Shown here piece by piece: positions 1 to 7,997 of a stretch of 64,000 bases of DNA. Source of the stretch: Pseudobacteriovorax sp. (lineage in GTDB: Bacteria > Bdellovibrionota_B > Oligoflexia > Oligoflexales > Oligoflexaceae); NCBI GenBank assembly GCA_013215145.1, contig JABSRP010000020.1:62001-126000 (forward strand). The letters are read 5' to 3'. Position numbers and translations under genes: made by a program. The notes beneath the pieces were generated by a model. The model made no database searches and was not told the DNA's origin. It saw only the letters and a program-made list of their open reading frames with translations. How positions within the stretch are numbered: position 1 is the stretch's first letter; each line of letters opens with the position of its first letter.

Positions 1-627
1 CTCGCAAAGAATGGTGAGGTGTATCCCACTTATACAGAAAGCTTTCGATTAACACCTGGTATTTGGCAAATGTGGCAAAGGATTGATCCTGGCCTGAACC
101 CTTACACTGATGATGCGGTTACTGCTGCTATCGTACAAGAGGCGGCGAATAAAAATAGCCGTCATGCAGGTGTCTGGGCGAAAACTCTTCCTATCATGGC
201 AGGGACTGAATTTGGGTCGTTTAATCAACCCATCGTTGCCATGCTAGGACCAAAATGTGTTAGCGCCTGTGATATACTTGCGATTCTTTTTGAGTCGAGT
301 TCTAGAGCCATTATTATGGGTCAGAAGTCAGGTGGAACTGGCGCGGGATACTTAAATTGGGAGCCTTATAGAGATAGTGAATGGACAGATTATCGTCATG
401 TCATAAAGCTCAACATTCCCAATATGCTTTTTGGCCACAGTGAAGATAAGCGATTCCGGAGCTCCACTGATGAAGACTACTTATGGCGGCTCAACAGGGA
501 AAATATTCCCGTTGTTCCAAACATCCCCTACCAAACCACCTTCGAAGATATTGTCGATTGGGATAGTGGCTGGTATGATAAGGCTCTAAAAATACTGGAT
601 AAATCATCTCTTTCATTCTCTGAATAA
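1..627 (+). CDS. S41-family-like peptidase, C-terminal part (5' truncated by window edge)
   Basis: The reading frame is open from base 1, so the gene starts outside the window; about 208 residues are visible. The stretch PKCVSACDILA followed by ARAIIMG-like and GGTGAG motifs matches the C-terminal half of S41 (C-terminal processing/tricorn-type) serine proteases, where the Ser of the S-A-x-[ED] motif is the nucleophile and is followed by the IxG...T/S-G-G-x-G strand. The N-terminal part (PDZ or core domain, and any signal peptide) is not visible, so localisation cannot be judged. The stop is followed by about 50 bases and then a separate gene with its own ribosome binding site. The family call rests on a short motif only. 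Confidence 0.55.
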   Translation, partial: LAKNGEVYPTYTESFRLTPGIWQMWQRIDPGLNPYTDDAVTAAIVQEAANKNSRHAGVWAKTLPIMAGTEFGSFNQPIVAMLGPKCVSACDILAILFESSSRAIIMGQKSGGTGAGYLNWEPYRDSEWTDYRHVIKLNIPNMLFGHSEDKRFRSSTDEDYLWRLNRENIPVVPNIPYQTTFEDIVDWDSGWYDKALKILDKSSLSFSE

Positions 628-680
628 AACAATTAGTTAATTTTTCTCAAAAATATCCGATAGTTGGTCTGGAGGAACGC

Positions 681-1745
681 GTGGGAAGACCAGATTCGGA
701 CGAAAAGCAATCGGTAGTCAGGAGAGTTGTTAAGAAAAACAATCGCTTCTACTGTGGTATTTGTGGTCGTGATCATGCATACAGAAAGCTAGCAGAGTCC
801 TGCGTGGAAGCGTGCCTCGAGAAGGAATCAAAAAACGCTCGGGTAAAAATCCAAGATAAGAAAAAAACAAAAAAATATCGATGTAGCTACTGCAAACGAA
901 TATACCTTCAAGTCAATCAAGCAAAGAAATGCGTCGAAGACTGTAAAAATCGAGCCGCTGAAAAGCATGAACTTGAAAAAAAGTTTGGCATTCAATCCAT
1001 GGTTCCTGATTTGGCAAAGGCTGAAAAACTTGCTGAACTTGCCGAAAACATGAATCAATCGTTTTTATCGGGCATGTCCGATGGTGATAAGATCATTAAA
1101 AAGGGCCGACAGTATCTTTGTCGTCAATGTCGAAAGCCTTATTCAGACCGTCAACAGGCCATTGATTGTTTTGATCAGCATCTTAAATCAAAAAAACAAT
1201 CAGCCTTCAAAGACCGCATTGTAAAGGCAAAAAAACAAATCGATCAACAAGCAGTTGCTCTCAAAAAGCAGGAATCAGCACAGGTAGCGCACGAAGCTAA
1301 GGTGGCTCAGGAACGAAAAAGGTCCTTAGAACTGGCTCGTCAAATGGAAGCTGATAGCAAAAAGTTTAAGATGGAAGGCAAGTTTTATGTTTGCCAGAAA
1401 TGTCATGAACGTTACGAAACCCGTAAAGAAGTTATTGCTTGCTATAATCGTCATGCAACTGGAGAGGATGCCTTAGTTGGTAAAAAAGCGGGAGGCAGAA
1501 AGGGTGATCCCAACGCTATGCCAGTGGCGGAAGAGCCAATTTTTCAAAGGCGCTCACCAACGCAAGATCCTGCCGACTTTGAATTGGATGTTACCAAACG
1601 AAAAAAGAAAAAAGTTGCGCGAGGCATCCCTGATAAAGATAAGTTTATAAGGGATGGTGCGAAATACGCTTGTCGTCAGTGCAATCAAAAGTATTTTACG
1701 AAGCAGGAAGTTATCCGATGCTTTGACAGTCATGACAAAGAGTAA
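681..1745 (+). CDS. Five-fold CX2CX12CX3(H/C) zinc-finger protein
   Basis: A 354-residue basic protein starting at a GTG with GGAGG eight bases upstream. Five copies of one unit are visible, each with the spacing C-X2-C-X12-C-X3-H/C: Cys25/28/41/45, Cys68/71/84/88, Cys147/150/163-His167, Cys238/241/254-His258 and Cys331/334/347-His351. A Tyr or Phe usually sits one or two residues before the first Cys, and an aromatic follows the second pair (for example YLCRQC...CFDQH). The spacing is that of classical C2H2 fingers with Cys as third ligand. Linkers are Lys/Glu/Gln-rich and probably helical or coiled coil. No signal peptide or membrane segment is present, so it is likely cytoplasmic. Nucleic-acid or protein binding is inferred from the fold only. 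I do not recognise a named family. Confidence 0.8.
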   Translation: MGRPDSDEKQSVVRRVVKKNNRFYCGICGRDHAYRKLAESCVEACLEKESKNARVKIQDKKKTKKYRCSYCKRIYLQVNQAKKCVEDCKNRAAEKHELEKKFGIQSMVPDLAKAEKLAELAENMNQSFLSGMSDGDKIIKKGRQYLCRQCRKPYSDRQQAIDCFDQHLKSKKQSAFKDRIVKAKKQIDQQAVALKKQESAQVAHEAKVAQERKRSLELARQMEADSKKFKMEGKFYVCQKCHERYETRKEVIACYNRHATGEDALVGKKAGGRKGDPNAMPVAEEPIFQRRSPTQDPADFELDVTKRKKKKVARGIPDKDKFIRDGAKYACRQCNQKYFTKQEVIRCFDSHDKE

Positions 1746-1746
1746 G

Positions 1747-2109
1747 TTATTTTAAAACATCTAGTTGAGAGACGAAGAGAATTTTTTTAAAAGTCCTATT
1801 CAGCGCTTTGCTTTTGAAATCATACATTGGATAAGCCTTCATGAGAATGACTTTAGTGCCCTTCGGTAAGTCGAGCCTGGAGGTTGCCGCCCAGTTTTCC
1901 TCATCTTCATTTTTGTATTTAAAGTAGGTATAGCCGTCGACATCGATGGTTTCGATGATCTCTCCCTTGGGGAATTGATCAGATGTTTCGTGAAGGGCTT
2001 GATCGCTTAGCATTTTGGAGACTTGAAATCCCTGCTTGTTTTCTGAGGCTAAGGCGGAAACAGAACTGAAAGAAACGATACAGATAATGATTAAACTGAT
2101 TTTGTTCAT
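1747..2109 (-). CDS. NrfJ-like small periplasmic protein
   Basis: About 120 residues from the ATG at 2109, chosen because GAGGAT lies just upstream and the protein then begins with a clean signal peptide (MNKISLIIICIVSFSS, cleavage near ALASE). The mature part contains GEIIETIDVDGYTYFKYK, a WAA motif, and KALNRTFKKILFV near the end. This order (E-T-x-x-x-G-Y-T-Y, W-A-A, L-N-R-T-F, FV) is the pattern I know from NrfJ-related OB-fold-like periplasmic proteins. Those are found near respiratory genes in Shewanella and relatives, but no nitrite-reductase gene is in this window. It is convergent with the zinc-finger gene, with one base between stops. The molecular role is unknown. Confidence 0.65.
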   Translation of the reverse strand: MNKISLIIICIVSFSSVSALASENKQGFQVSKMLSDQALHETSDQFPKGEIIETIDVDGYTYFKYKNEDEENWAATSRLDLPKGTKVILMKAYPMYDFKSKALNRTFKKILFVSQLDVLK

Positions 2110-2294
2110 GGCATCCTCATTTAAGTGGTCAAACTGTCGCATGAGTATTATATCAGTAGTTAACATAATGCTGTACGAGAGGAAATCCAATCGAATATAT
2201 CACAATTCCGATCTCTCCAGTTCAGGTGCAACTTAAAAGCCACATATGTTTTTTTATGACTTTAGCTAAGTAATTGTAATTAAAAGATTATTGG

Positions 2295-2311
2295 GTGGCA
2301 AAGTCTTTGCT
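2295..2311 (+). promoter_or_regulatory. Candidate sigma54 (-24/-12) promoter
   Basis: The bases TGGCAAAGTCTTTGCT carry the GG and GC dinucleotides exactly ten bases apart, within TGGCA and TTTGCT, as in the RpoN consensus. The predicted transcription start would be near 2322, leaving a leader of about 48 bases before the lipoprotein start at 2370. No activator binding site was identified upstream. Confidence 0.5.
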
Positions 2312-2369
2312 TAGCCATGAATAAGGCTACACAGCCGCTTATTAAGCAATATCTGAAGGAGAATGAAAC

Positions 2370-2537
2370 ATGAGACATTTGCTATTTATAGTTTTGGGTT
2401 TATCCCTATCGGGCTGTATCACTACATTTCGACCTCTGCCTGTTCATCAAAAACGAATCATCATCAAAAAGCATCATGGCGGGCATGGACATTATCATGG
2501 CGGTCATCATCGACATACCAGAATCCGTGTAAGATAA
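2370..2537 (+). CDS. Tiny His-rich lipoprotein (55 aa)
   Basis: The ATG at 2370 opens a 55-codon frame. A competing ATG at 2363, in another frame, encodes nothing recognisable. AAGGAG lies about nine bases upstream. The product has a lipoprotein signal with lipobox LSLSGC (Cys16), so it should be membrane-anchored on the periplasmic side. The mature part is short, very basic and His-rich: HHGGHGHYHGGHHRH holds eight His in fifteen residues, followed by an Arg-rich tail. Such His-Gly clusters often bind Ni, Zn or Cu; metal binding or buffering is an inference. A sigma54-type promoter sits upstream, and the stop is five bases from the end of the convergent radical SAM gene. Confidence 0.7.
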   Translation: MRHLLFIVLGLSLSGCITTFRPLPVHQKRIIIKKHHGGHGHYHGGHHRHTRIRVR

Positions 2538-2542
2538 TAAGA

Positions 2543-3523
2543 TCAGGAACTTTCCAAGCTTCTGAGTAGGGGTCTTTTTATCTCCTCAAGATAGGTATTG
2601 TAGGTATTTGGTAAAGTCGAGAGCTTTACCAGTGCCTCTTTCTTTTCCTCTTTGCTCCATAACAGCAGGCTAGACTTGTTCGAAGGGTCATAAAAAGCAA
2701 ACTGCAGTTCGGGTTCGATTCTTCTTTGAAAACACATCTTCAAAAAATCTTCAATTTCATGAAAGTTTTGTTTAACGACACACATGGAGGCCACAAGTTT
2801 TAAATCTGGTAGCTCTGTCTCCCTAAGACTTTCAAAATACTCTAACGTATCGATGACTAACGAAAAGACTCCGCCCTTTCGAATTTGGTCGTAGGTATCG
2901 TTCGTGACAGCATCGATACTTATTTGAATGCGTCTCAACTTGATTTTTGAAAGAGTCGACTTTAAGGTTTTGGATATGGGAAAGGACCCATTCGTTACGA
3001 AAGAAAACTGACAGTCTGGATTTATTACAATCATTGCGTTGATAAACTTATAGGTATCTCTTTGAATAAGAGGTTCTCCTCCGAGAATTTCGACCTCTTT
3101 TATAAACGGAAATATTTTTTCCGGACCTTCATTCCAAAAAAAACTGTCGTTGTAAAGATTGTTAGGCTGCTGCCATACATCACACATGATACAAGAAAGA
3201 TTGCAATGCCCGTTTAATCGTATATCGATTTTCTGGATGTTGTCCCGGAACACAGGTTTTAATCCAGTAGGTACTGGAAAGTGTTCAAAATTTTTATGGC
3301 ATTGTAGGTTATGGATACGAGACTTGCAAATTTTTGGAGAGTGGTCGATCAACTCTTTCCTAAGTTTTTCTATGCGTTTACCGTTCCATATAGAATCAAA
3401 GGAATCTCGAAAAGTCCCGAGTTTGTATCCAAAATGATAGCAACAAGGATGTATATTTCCGTTCGGCGCTAGCAGTAACTGGACGAAGGGAGCTTTACAA
3501 AGAGGTTGTGGCGACGGTTTCAT
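2543..3523 (-). CDS. Radical SAM protein with N-terminal SPASM/twitch-like Cys region
   Basis: A 326-residue protein with the radical SAM signature CX3CX2C (Cys107, Cys111, Cys114 in CNLSCIMC), which binds the 4Fe-4S cluster that cleaves S-adenosylmethionine. A GGEPL motif follows near residue 150, as expected for SAM binding. Before the core, residues 1-90 carry further cysteines (Cys9, Cys27, Cys28, Cys66, Cys75) with the G-x-I-x-P-C-C pattern and a W-N-G-K motif. Both are typical of SPASM/twitch auxiliary-cluster regions, which usually lie C-terminal to the core rather than before it. The substrate is unknown. SPASM-type enzymes often modify peptides or proteins, and the neighbouring small His-rich lipoprotein is convergent, not co-transcribed. 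Confidence 0.75.
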   Translation of the reverse strand: MKPSPQPLCKAPFVQLLLAPNGNIHPCCYHFGYKLGTFRDSFDSIWNGKRIEKLRKELIDHSPKICKSRIHNLQCHKNFEHFPVPTGLKPVFRDNIQKIDIRLNGHCNLSCIMCDVWQQPNNLYNDSFFWNEGPEKIFPFIKEVEILGGEPLIQRDTYKFINAMIVINPDCQFSFVTNGSFPISKTLKSTLSKIKLRRIQISIDAVTNDTYDQIRKGGVFSLVIDTLEYFESLRETELPDLKLVASMCVVKQNFHEIEDFLKMCFQRRIEPELQFAFYDPSNKSSLLLWSKEEKKEALVKLSTLPNTYNTYLEEIKRPLLRSLESS

Positions 3524-3573
3524 AGATTATAGGGTCCCGTTTTAAAGTTAAAACAGGTCAAGAAAGCATCAGA

Positions 3574-4033
3574 TCAACCTGCCGTTCCAATGTATAGCTC
3601 GAATTTTTTTTGGTCGCTAGTAATATCGTATATTTCAAAATCAGTATCAAACTGCCTTTTCTTTTCGAGACTTGGCATATCGCTAACCTGAGACCATGCT
3701 TGAACCGAGAGTTCATCAACTGGTGCTGCTTCGTTGGTTTCGATAATGTGATAGGTTGCAGGGGAAACGGTTTTACCGATCATGCCGCTCGGAATTTCGC
3801 TAAATTCAGCCACTTTCAATCCAATCACGAAGGTGAATTCGTCACCTTGATATTCCGAGTAGACCGCATAGTTTGTTACTTTCCAATTGGTTAGGGATTT
3901 TCTCGTGGAGTCGTTCGTCTATGAATCTTTGCCATAACTCAGGAATTCTCTGTTTGATACTATTCTCTAAAGCATGGCTCGTCCTGATTCCAATTCCAAT
4001 GATTCTAAACCTTTGTATCTCTTTTGTCGTCAT
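3574..4033 (-). pseudogene. GyrI-like/AraC effector-binding-domain protein, frameshifted
   Basis: The first part runs from the ATG at 4033 (preceded by GGAGG) to a stop at 3842 and encodes about 63 residues. The second half continues in the +1 frame from about base 3870 to 3574. Joining the frames at AACAAA-C-TAT restores a plausible sequence, ...SNK-YAVYSEYQGDEFT..., followed by KVAEFSEIPSGM and a WSQVS segment. This is the order of the GyrI-like small-molecule-binding (bacterial transcription activator effector-binding) fold. The gene begins eight bases after the ackA stop, so the two probably share a transcript. One extra base explains the break; a true mutation and a sequencing error cannot be told apart here. 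Confidence 0.65.
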
Positions 4034-4041
4034 AGATCCTC

Positions 4042-5277
4042 CTACATGATCCCTTCAATACAGCGATAGGTATCACGGGCGATTAAAAGTTCTTCGTTGG
4101 TCGGTATGACTAGGGTTTTTATTGAGGAGTTTGCTGAGGAAATGTCACCTTCGACCCCTCTAACCTTTTCCTGATTTTTTTGATCGTCCACCGAAATACC
4201 GAAAAAATCGAGACCTGCTGTGATTTTTTTTCGAATATATGGTGAATTTTCTCCAATTCCACCTGAGAATATGATGGCATCGGCTCCGTTGGAAATCGCA
4301 AGGTAGGCTCCAATATATTTTTTGATGCGCTCGCAAAAAATATTAATGGCTAATTTAGCCCTGCGGTCCGCGTTCTCTTCTTCTTCCTCAATTAACTCAC
4401 GCATGTCATTGGTTAATCCAGAGATTCCCAACAGACCTGACTGTTTATTGAGCATGCTAAAAATATTCTCGTAGGACATGCCTTCTTTAAGGTTCAGAAA
4501 TTCTATTATGGTCGGGTCTATGTCTCCCGCCCTGGTGCCCATGGCGAGCCCTTCAAGGGGGGTCATGCCCATCGAAGTCTCTATCGATTGACCGCCTACA
4601 ATGGCGCATGCACTACATCCATTTCCAAGATGTAATGTAATGATATTCGTGTCTTTTTTTTCCTTTGCACCGAGTTGTCTATATCGATATGAGATATATC
4701 GATGAGAGGTTCCATGAAAGCCGTACCGGCGGATTTTATGCCTTCGATAAAATTGGTAGGGAATGGGATAAAGGTAGCTTTCTTCGGGCATGTTTGAATG
4801 GAATGCGGTATCAAATACTGCCGCTTGAGGGATAGCACCTAAGATTTCGCTGATGGCTTCGATTCCGCTTAGGTTGGCAGGGTTGTGAAGAGGAGCGAGG
4901 TCGATACAGTCTTCGATACCGGTGATAACTCTTTCGTTTATCATCACCGATTTGGAAAATTTTTCACCTCCGTGTACTACCCTGTGCCCGACCGCATCTA
5001 TATCACTCAAACTGCTTAGTTTCGGGATCTTCGCCTTGGGGCTAATAAGCCATTTAAGAATGAAATCGATGGCTTCTTTGTGATTCCGAAAGGGCGAAGC
5101 ACTTTTCTGTGTCTTCTGATCCTTGGCTGTTAAGGACAACAAGGATTGGCTACCAATTCGTTCAATCAGTCCTTTTGCGAGAACCGATTCGTTATTCTGC
5201 TCGATGGATTCCTGATCTACCGAGATGACTTGAAACTTTAGGGAAGAGCTTCCGCAATTTAATACCAAGACGTTCAT
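4042..5277 (-). CDS. ackA: Acetate kinase
   Basis: A 411-residue protein of the usual family length. It catalyses the reversible reaction acetyl phosphate + ADP to acetate + ATP in the cytoplasm, the last step of the Pta-AckA overflow pathway. The N-terminal phosphate-binding motif LVLNCGSSSLKFQ is intact, and HRVVHGGE, FDTAFH, YGFHGTSH, HLGNGCSA, MGTRAGDIDP and FSGGIGEN all occur in the expected order, covering the ASKHA nucleotide-binding elements and catalytic Arg/Asp/His residues. The start ATG has GGAGG upstream. No phosphotransacetylase or phosphoketolase gene is adjacent. A broken GyrI-like gene follows eight bases downstream. Confidence 0.96.
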   Translation of the reverse strand: MNVLVLNCGSSSLKFQVISVDQESIEQNNESVLAKGLIERIGSQSLLSLTAKDQKTQKSASPFRNHKEAIDFILKWLISPKAKIPKLSSLSDIDAVGHRVVHGGEKFSKSVMINERVITGIEDCIDLAPLHNPANLSGIEAISEILGAIPQAAVFDTAFHSNMPEESYLYPIPYQFYRRHKIRRYGFHGTSHRYISYRYRQLGAKEKKDTNIITLHLGNGCSACAIVGGQSIETSMGMTPLEGLAMGTRAGDIDPTIIEFLNLKEGMSYENIFSMLNKQSGLLGISGLTNDMRELIEEEEENADRRAKLAINIFCERIKKYIGAYLAISNGADAIIFSGGIGENSPYIRKKITAGLDFFGISVDDQKNQEKVRGVEGDISSANSSIKTLVIPTNEELLIARDTYRCIEGIM

Positions 5278-5447
5278 TCATTATCCTCCAACACTTAGTG
5301 TATCTAGGTCAACTGGGCAATTCTTGACTCTTGCGAAATTCTTACGCAAGAAAAAAATACAGATTTGATTCATGGTTGTAGCTTGTTACGAAAGTTTTTT
5401 GATCTTTCCCAAGAAAATCCGATATAGAGAGAAACCGGAGGTGAAAA

Positions 5448-5579
5448 TTGAATATTATTGAACTCAAGAGCCATAGGCCGAACCTAGAAAAACAGGCAAG
5501 CATTCAAGGTAAAAAACCCTTTACCGTGAATGAAACGGACAAAATTAGCTGCAAAAAATCTTTGCTGTGGACGATTTAG
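5448..5579 (+). CDS. Possible small protein (43 aa)
   Basis: Within the 411-base gap between ackA and the next lipoprotein, a TTG start at 5448 has GGAGGT six bases upstream and opens a 43-codon frame (begins MNIIELKSHRPN, ends SLLWTI). A possible promoter lies just before it: TTGATC, 18 bases, then TATAGA ending at 5428, which would give a leader of only about 12 bases. No homology or domain is recognised, and there is no clear terminator. The rest of the gap shows nothing else I can name. Confidence 0.3.
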   Translation: MNIIELKSHRPNLEKQASIQGKKPFTVNETDKISCKKSLLWTI

Positions 5580-5688
5580 GGTTGTAGTTTTAGAGATCTC
5601 AATAACCCCGTCCTAACTAATGCTTTAAATGACTTAGTAGCCGTCTAGATGCTATACTGTAGATTCGTCAAACATCGAGGGGTCTACA

Positions 5689-6183
5689 ATGAAACTTTGT
5701 TGGATGGTTCTTTTAACAGGAACGGTTCTCATTGGTTGTGAGAAAAAACACGACCCCCTTTTGAAGCAATTAGTAGTTTTACAAAACGCGGCAAATCAGT
5801 CTTCTTCGTCCCAACTAAGGTCTGGGATTGATGGATTCTCGAAATTTTTAGAAACATCAGGTTACCTTTCAAAGGAAAAACCTCTCCCCGAGCCTGCACA
5901 TAAAGGCCTAGTCTCCTACATCGATTGTCTTGAGGCTCTTGCCGGTACATTGGAAGAAAGAGAAAAACAGTCGGGCAAAGTAAAAAAATGGTCGAAGCAT
6001 CTTGAAGATGTTATGAATCCGTTGAATAAACTGAAAGTTAAAGATTATGAAGCTGCGGTCAAATCGTTACAGTCAAAGTTAGAAGCATCCGAAGCTCTGG
6101 TAAAAAAGATAGATAACGATCTAACCCGAGAAAGCCTATTATGTAGTGACTCTGAGAAAGCCATTCGAAATCACACAGAGTAG
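5689..6183 (+). CDS. Putative lipoprotein, helical, unknown function
   Basis: A 164-residue protein with a lipoprotein signal peptide and lipobox VLIGC (Cys17), followed by EKKHDP. GAGGGG lies about nine bases before the ATG. The mature domain is rich in Lys, Glu, Leu and Ser with heptad-like stretches (KVKKWSKHLEDV, AAVKSLQSKLEA), suggesting a helical bundle or coiled coil exposed to the periplasm or outer-membrane surface. Two late cysteines (one in SYIDCLEA, one in LLCSD) could form a disulphide. No family is recognised. A lipocalin gene follows on the same strand after 80 bases, so co-transcription is possible but not shown. Confidence 0.6.
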   Translation: MKLCWMVLLTGTVLIGCEKKHDPLLKQLVVLQNAANQSSSSQLRSGIDGFSKFLETSGYLSKEKPLPEPAHKGLVSYIDCLEALAGTLEEREKQSGKVKKWSKHLEDVMNPLNKLKVKDYEAAVKSLQSKLEASEALVKKIDNDLTRESLLCSDSEKAIRNHTE

Positions 6184-6263
6184 TGCCGCAAATTCCAGTA
6201 TTCCCTAATCTCATCCTATTTGCTAGGCTTTAGCTTTCTCTAGGTAGGGGGCGTGGACTAGTT

Positions 6264-6806
6264 ATGGTCACTAAAAAAAAACTTGTAGGCGGCTTATTAG
6301 GTCCAATAAGTCTGGTTATGATGATTGCCGGATGCTCGTCTAATAGCTATCGAAAGACCGTAGAAAGTGTAGATCTGCAAAGGTTCATGGGTGATTGGTA
6401 TGTAATTGGTGGACGATTCACTTTTCTAGAAAAAGGCGCTCACAACGCTATCGAAACCTATTCTTGGAACGAAGAAGAACAACAAATTGACATCGCTTTT
6501 AGCTTCAATAAGGACTCTTTCGACGGTGAAAAGAAGTCAATCCCCCAGACTGGTTGGGTTGTAGACAAGCAAACTAATGCGTACTGGCAAGTCTCTCCTT
6601 TTTGGCCGTTAAAGCTGGATTACCTCATCATTGCCTTAGATGACAAAGACTACAGTTGGACGGCTGTAGGGGTTCCTAGTCAGTCTTACCTGTGGATCAT
6701 GGCTAAAGATGCCAAGCTTTCAGATGAAACGTTTCAGAAGATCGTCCAGGATATAGCAAAAACAGGCTATGACGTATCAAACTTAGTTAAGGTTCCCCAT
6801 CGATAA
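6264..6806 (+). CDS. Lipocalin lipoprotein (Blc-like)
   Basis: A 180-residue outer-membrane-type lipocalin. The signal peptide ends in lipobox MIAGC (Cys24). The first conserved lipocalin region is visible as MGDWYVIGGR (the G-x-W of family SCR1), and a long run of beta strands follows (AIETYSWNEE, TGWVVDKQTNAYWQVSPFWP, DYLIIALDDKDYSWTAVG). YSWTAVGVPSQSYLWIMAK matches the segment that in Blc reads as Y-x-x-x-x-V-x-x-P-x-x-x-Y-L-W-I-L-x-R. The expected role is binding or transport of lipophilic molecules such as lysophospholipids at the outer membrane. A nine-A tract just after the start codon (near 6273-6281) is a possible slippage site. Upstream AGGGGG is rather far from the ATG. Confidence 0.85.
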   Translation: MVTKKKLVGGLLGPISLVMMIAGCSSNSYRKTVESVDLQRFMGDWYVIGGRFTFLEKGAHNAIETYSWNEEEQQIDIAFSFNKDSFDGEKKSIPQTGWVVDKQTNAYWQVSPFWPLKLDYLIIALDDKDYSWTAVGVPSQSYLWIMAKDAKLSDETFQKIVQDIAKTGYDVSNLVKVPHR

Positions 6807-6838
6807 TATTTTGGCGGGGAAACCCTGCTTAGAGGGTC

Positions 6839-7807
6839 TTATTCGTCGATGGCAATCACGGGAAAATGATCGCTAACAACTGACTCATACTTTGACAAAG
6901 GTACCAGGGGTTCTGGAATTAACATCTCATCTACCGAGAAGTTAACCGTCACTATATGATCAATTAAAGACTTAAAATTGGTATAATAAGATATTTTGTT
7001 GGCAGATTTCAGAGGAGTGGTTTCTATTTCATAGGTGAATTCCGACTCTCTCCAAAAGTCCATTTCGCTAGCCAATAGGTCTGAATTAAAGTCTCCTAAA
7101 ATGACAATTTTTCTATCTGGATTATTTTCGAGTAAGCTATCCGTGTATTTCACAAGAGCAGCGTTTGCTAATGTACGACGTTCGACATTGCTTGTTCCCG
7201 ACTTTGCTTTTAAGTGCACGACGATAAAATCGATGGATTCACCAGTGGGTAAAAAACTTGTATTCACAAGTAAAGGGTCGCGAGGGAAGGCGCGGCTTTC
7301 TGTTGGCAAATACAAGACTTCTTGGCGATTCACTTTGAGAGTATTGCTTTTGTATATGAGACCTGTCTTCATGAAGTCATCATTGTTTATTAGCTTGCCC
7401 TCATAGCCCGGGAGTGCCTTGACCAAATCAGAGAATGCTTTATCTGAAAGAATCTCCTGAACAGCCACGACATCTAAGTCCCAGTTGAGGATGTGTCCAG
7501 CAACCGTCGATATGGTTTCATTATTTGCCTTTGGGAACTCCCGTAAATTCCAGGTAGCAAACTCGAAAGAGGTGTCGTCGCCAATTTTGTTGGCTCCATC
7601 ATCTTCCACCGGCGGGACTATTTCGAGGTCATCTGGGTCTGGATTCGTCTGTCCAGGGTCAGTTTCTTTTGGATTTTCCGTATCTGCAGGGTCAGTGGTT
7701 TGGTTTTGCCCAGGAACTTCAATATCTTCCTGGGGAGACGGGGAATCAACACAGCTGAATAGTGCAAGGGAAAGGAGAATTACTATGTATTTGTGGTAGG
7801 TTAGCAT
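6839..7807 (-). CDS. Secreted endonuclease/exonuclease/phosphatase-fold lipoprotein
   Basis: A 322-residue protein with lipobox LALFSC (Cys19) followed by about 55 residues of acidic, Pro/Asp/Thr-rich linker (PDPDDLEIVPP), then an endonuclease/exonuclease/phosphatase (EEP, DNase I-like) domain. EEP motifs are in order: ATWNLREFP, VVAVQEIL (catalytic Glu), VVHLKAK, ILGDFNSD and near the C-terminus VVSDHFPV (catalytic Asp-His). The domain is metal-dependent and could cleave nucleic acids or phosphoesters at the cell surface; the substrate is not predictable. The linker suggests the catalytic domain is displaced from the membrane. The gene is convergent with the lipocalin gene and divergent from the small transcription unit at 8 kb. 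Confidence 0.85.
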   Translation of the reverse strand: MLTYHKYIVILLSLALFSCVDSPSPQEDIEVPGQNQTTDPADTENPKETDPGQTNPDPDDLEIVPPVEDDGANKIGDDTSFEFATWNLREFPKANNETISTVAGHILNWDLDVVAVQEILSDKAFSDLVKALPGYEGKLINNDDFMKTGLIYKSNTLKVNRQEVLYLPTESRAFPRDPLLVNTSFLPTGESIDFIVVHLKAKSGTSNVERRTLANAALVKYTDSLLENNPDRKIVILGDFNSDLLASEMDFWRESEFTYEIETTPLKSANKISYYTNFKSLIDHIVTVNFSVDEMLIPEPLVPLSKYESVVSDHFPVIAIDE

Positions 7808-7953
7808 CTCTTCTGATCCTTAGTTTGGGAGTTGGTCGAAGCTGAGTTTCAGCTCGAGTGACTAGTATTTATAAGTAATTTCCCTAGTAAATTCAATATC
7901 GAGGTCTTTTTCTAATGTAATCATTGAAGAAAAACTATTAATTATTGACGCGC

Positions 7954-7959
7954 TATAAT
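7954..7959 (+). promoter_or_regulatory. -10 box of the 8-kb small transcription unit
   Basis: A perfect TATAAT lies 38 bases before the ATG at 7998. The -35 is not clear: a 17-base spacer would place it at AAAACT, and a TTGACG nearby is too close to serve. Together with the downstream ribosome binding site and terminator it delimits a transcript of roughly 265 bases. Confidence 0.4.
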
Positions 7960-7997
7960 AATGTAGCTATTATGGCGTTGCAACGATAGGAGACGAT

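Noticed and set aside
5289-5330. Possible sigma54 box in the ackA upstream region
   Set aside because: The GG and GC dinucleotides are not spaced ten bases apart.
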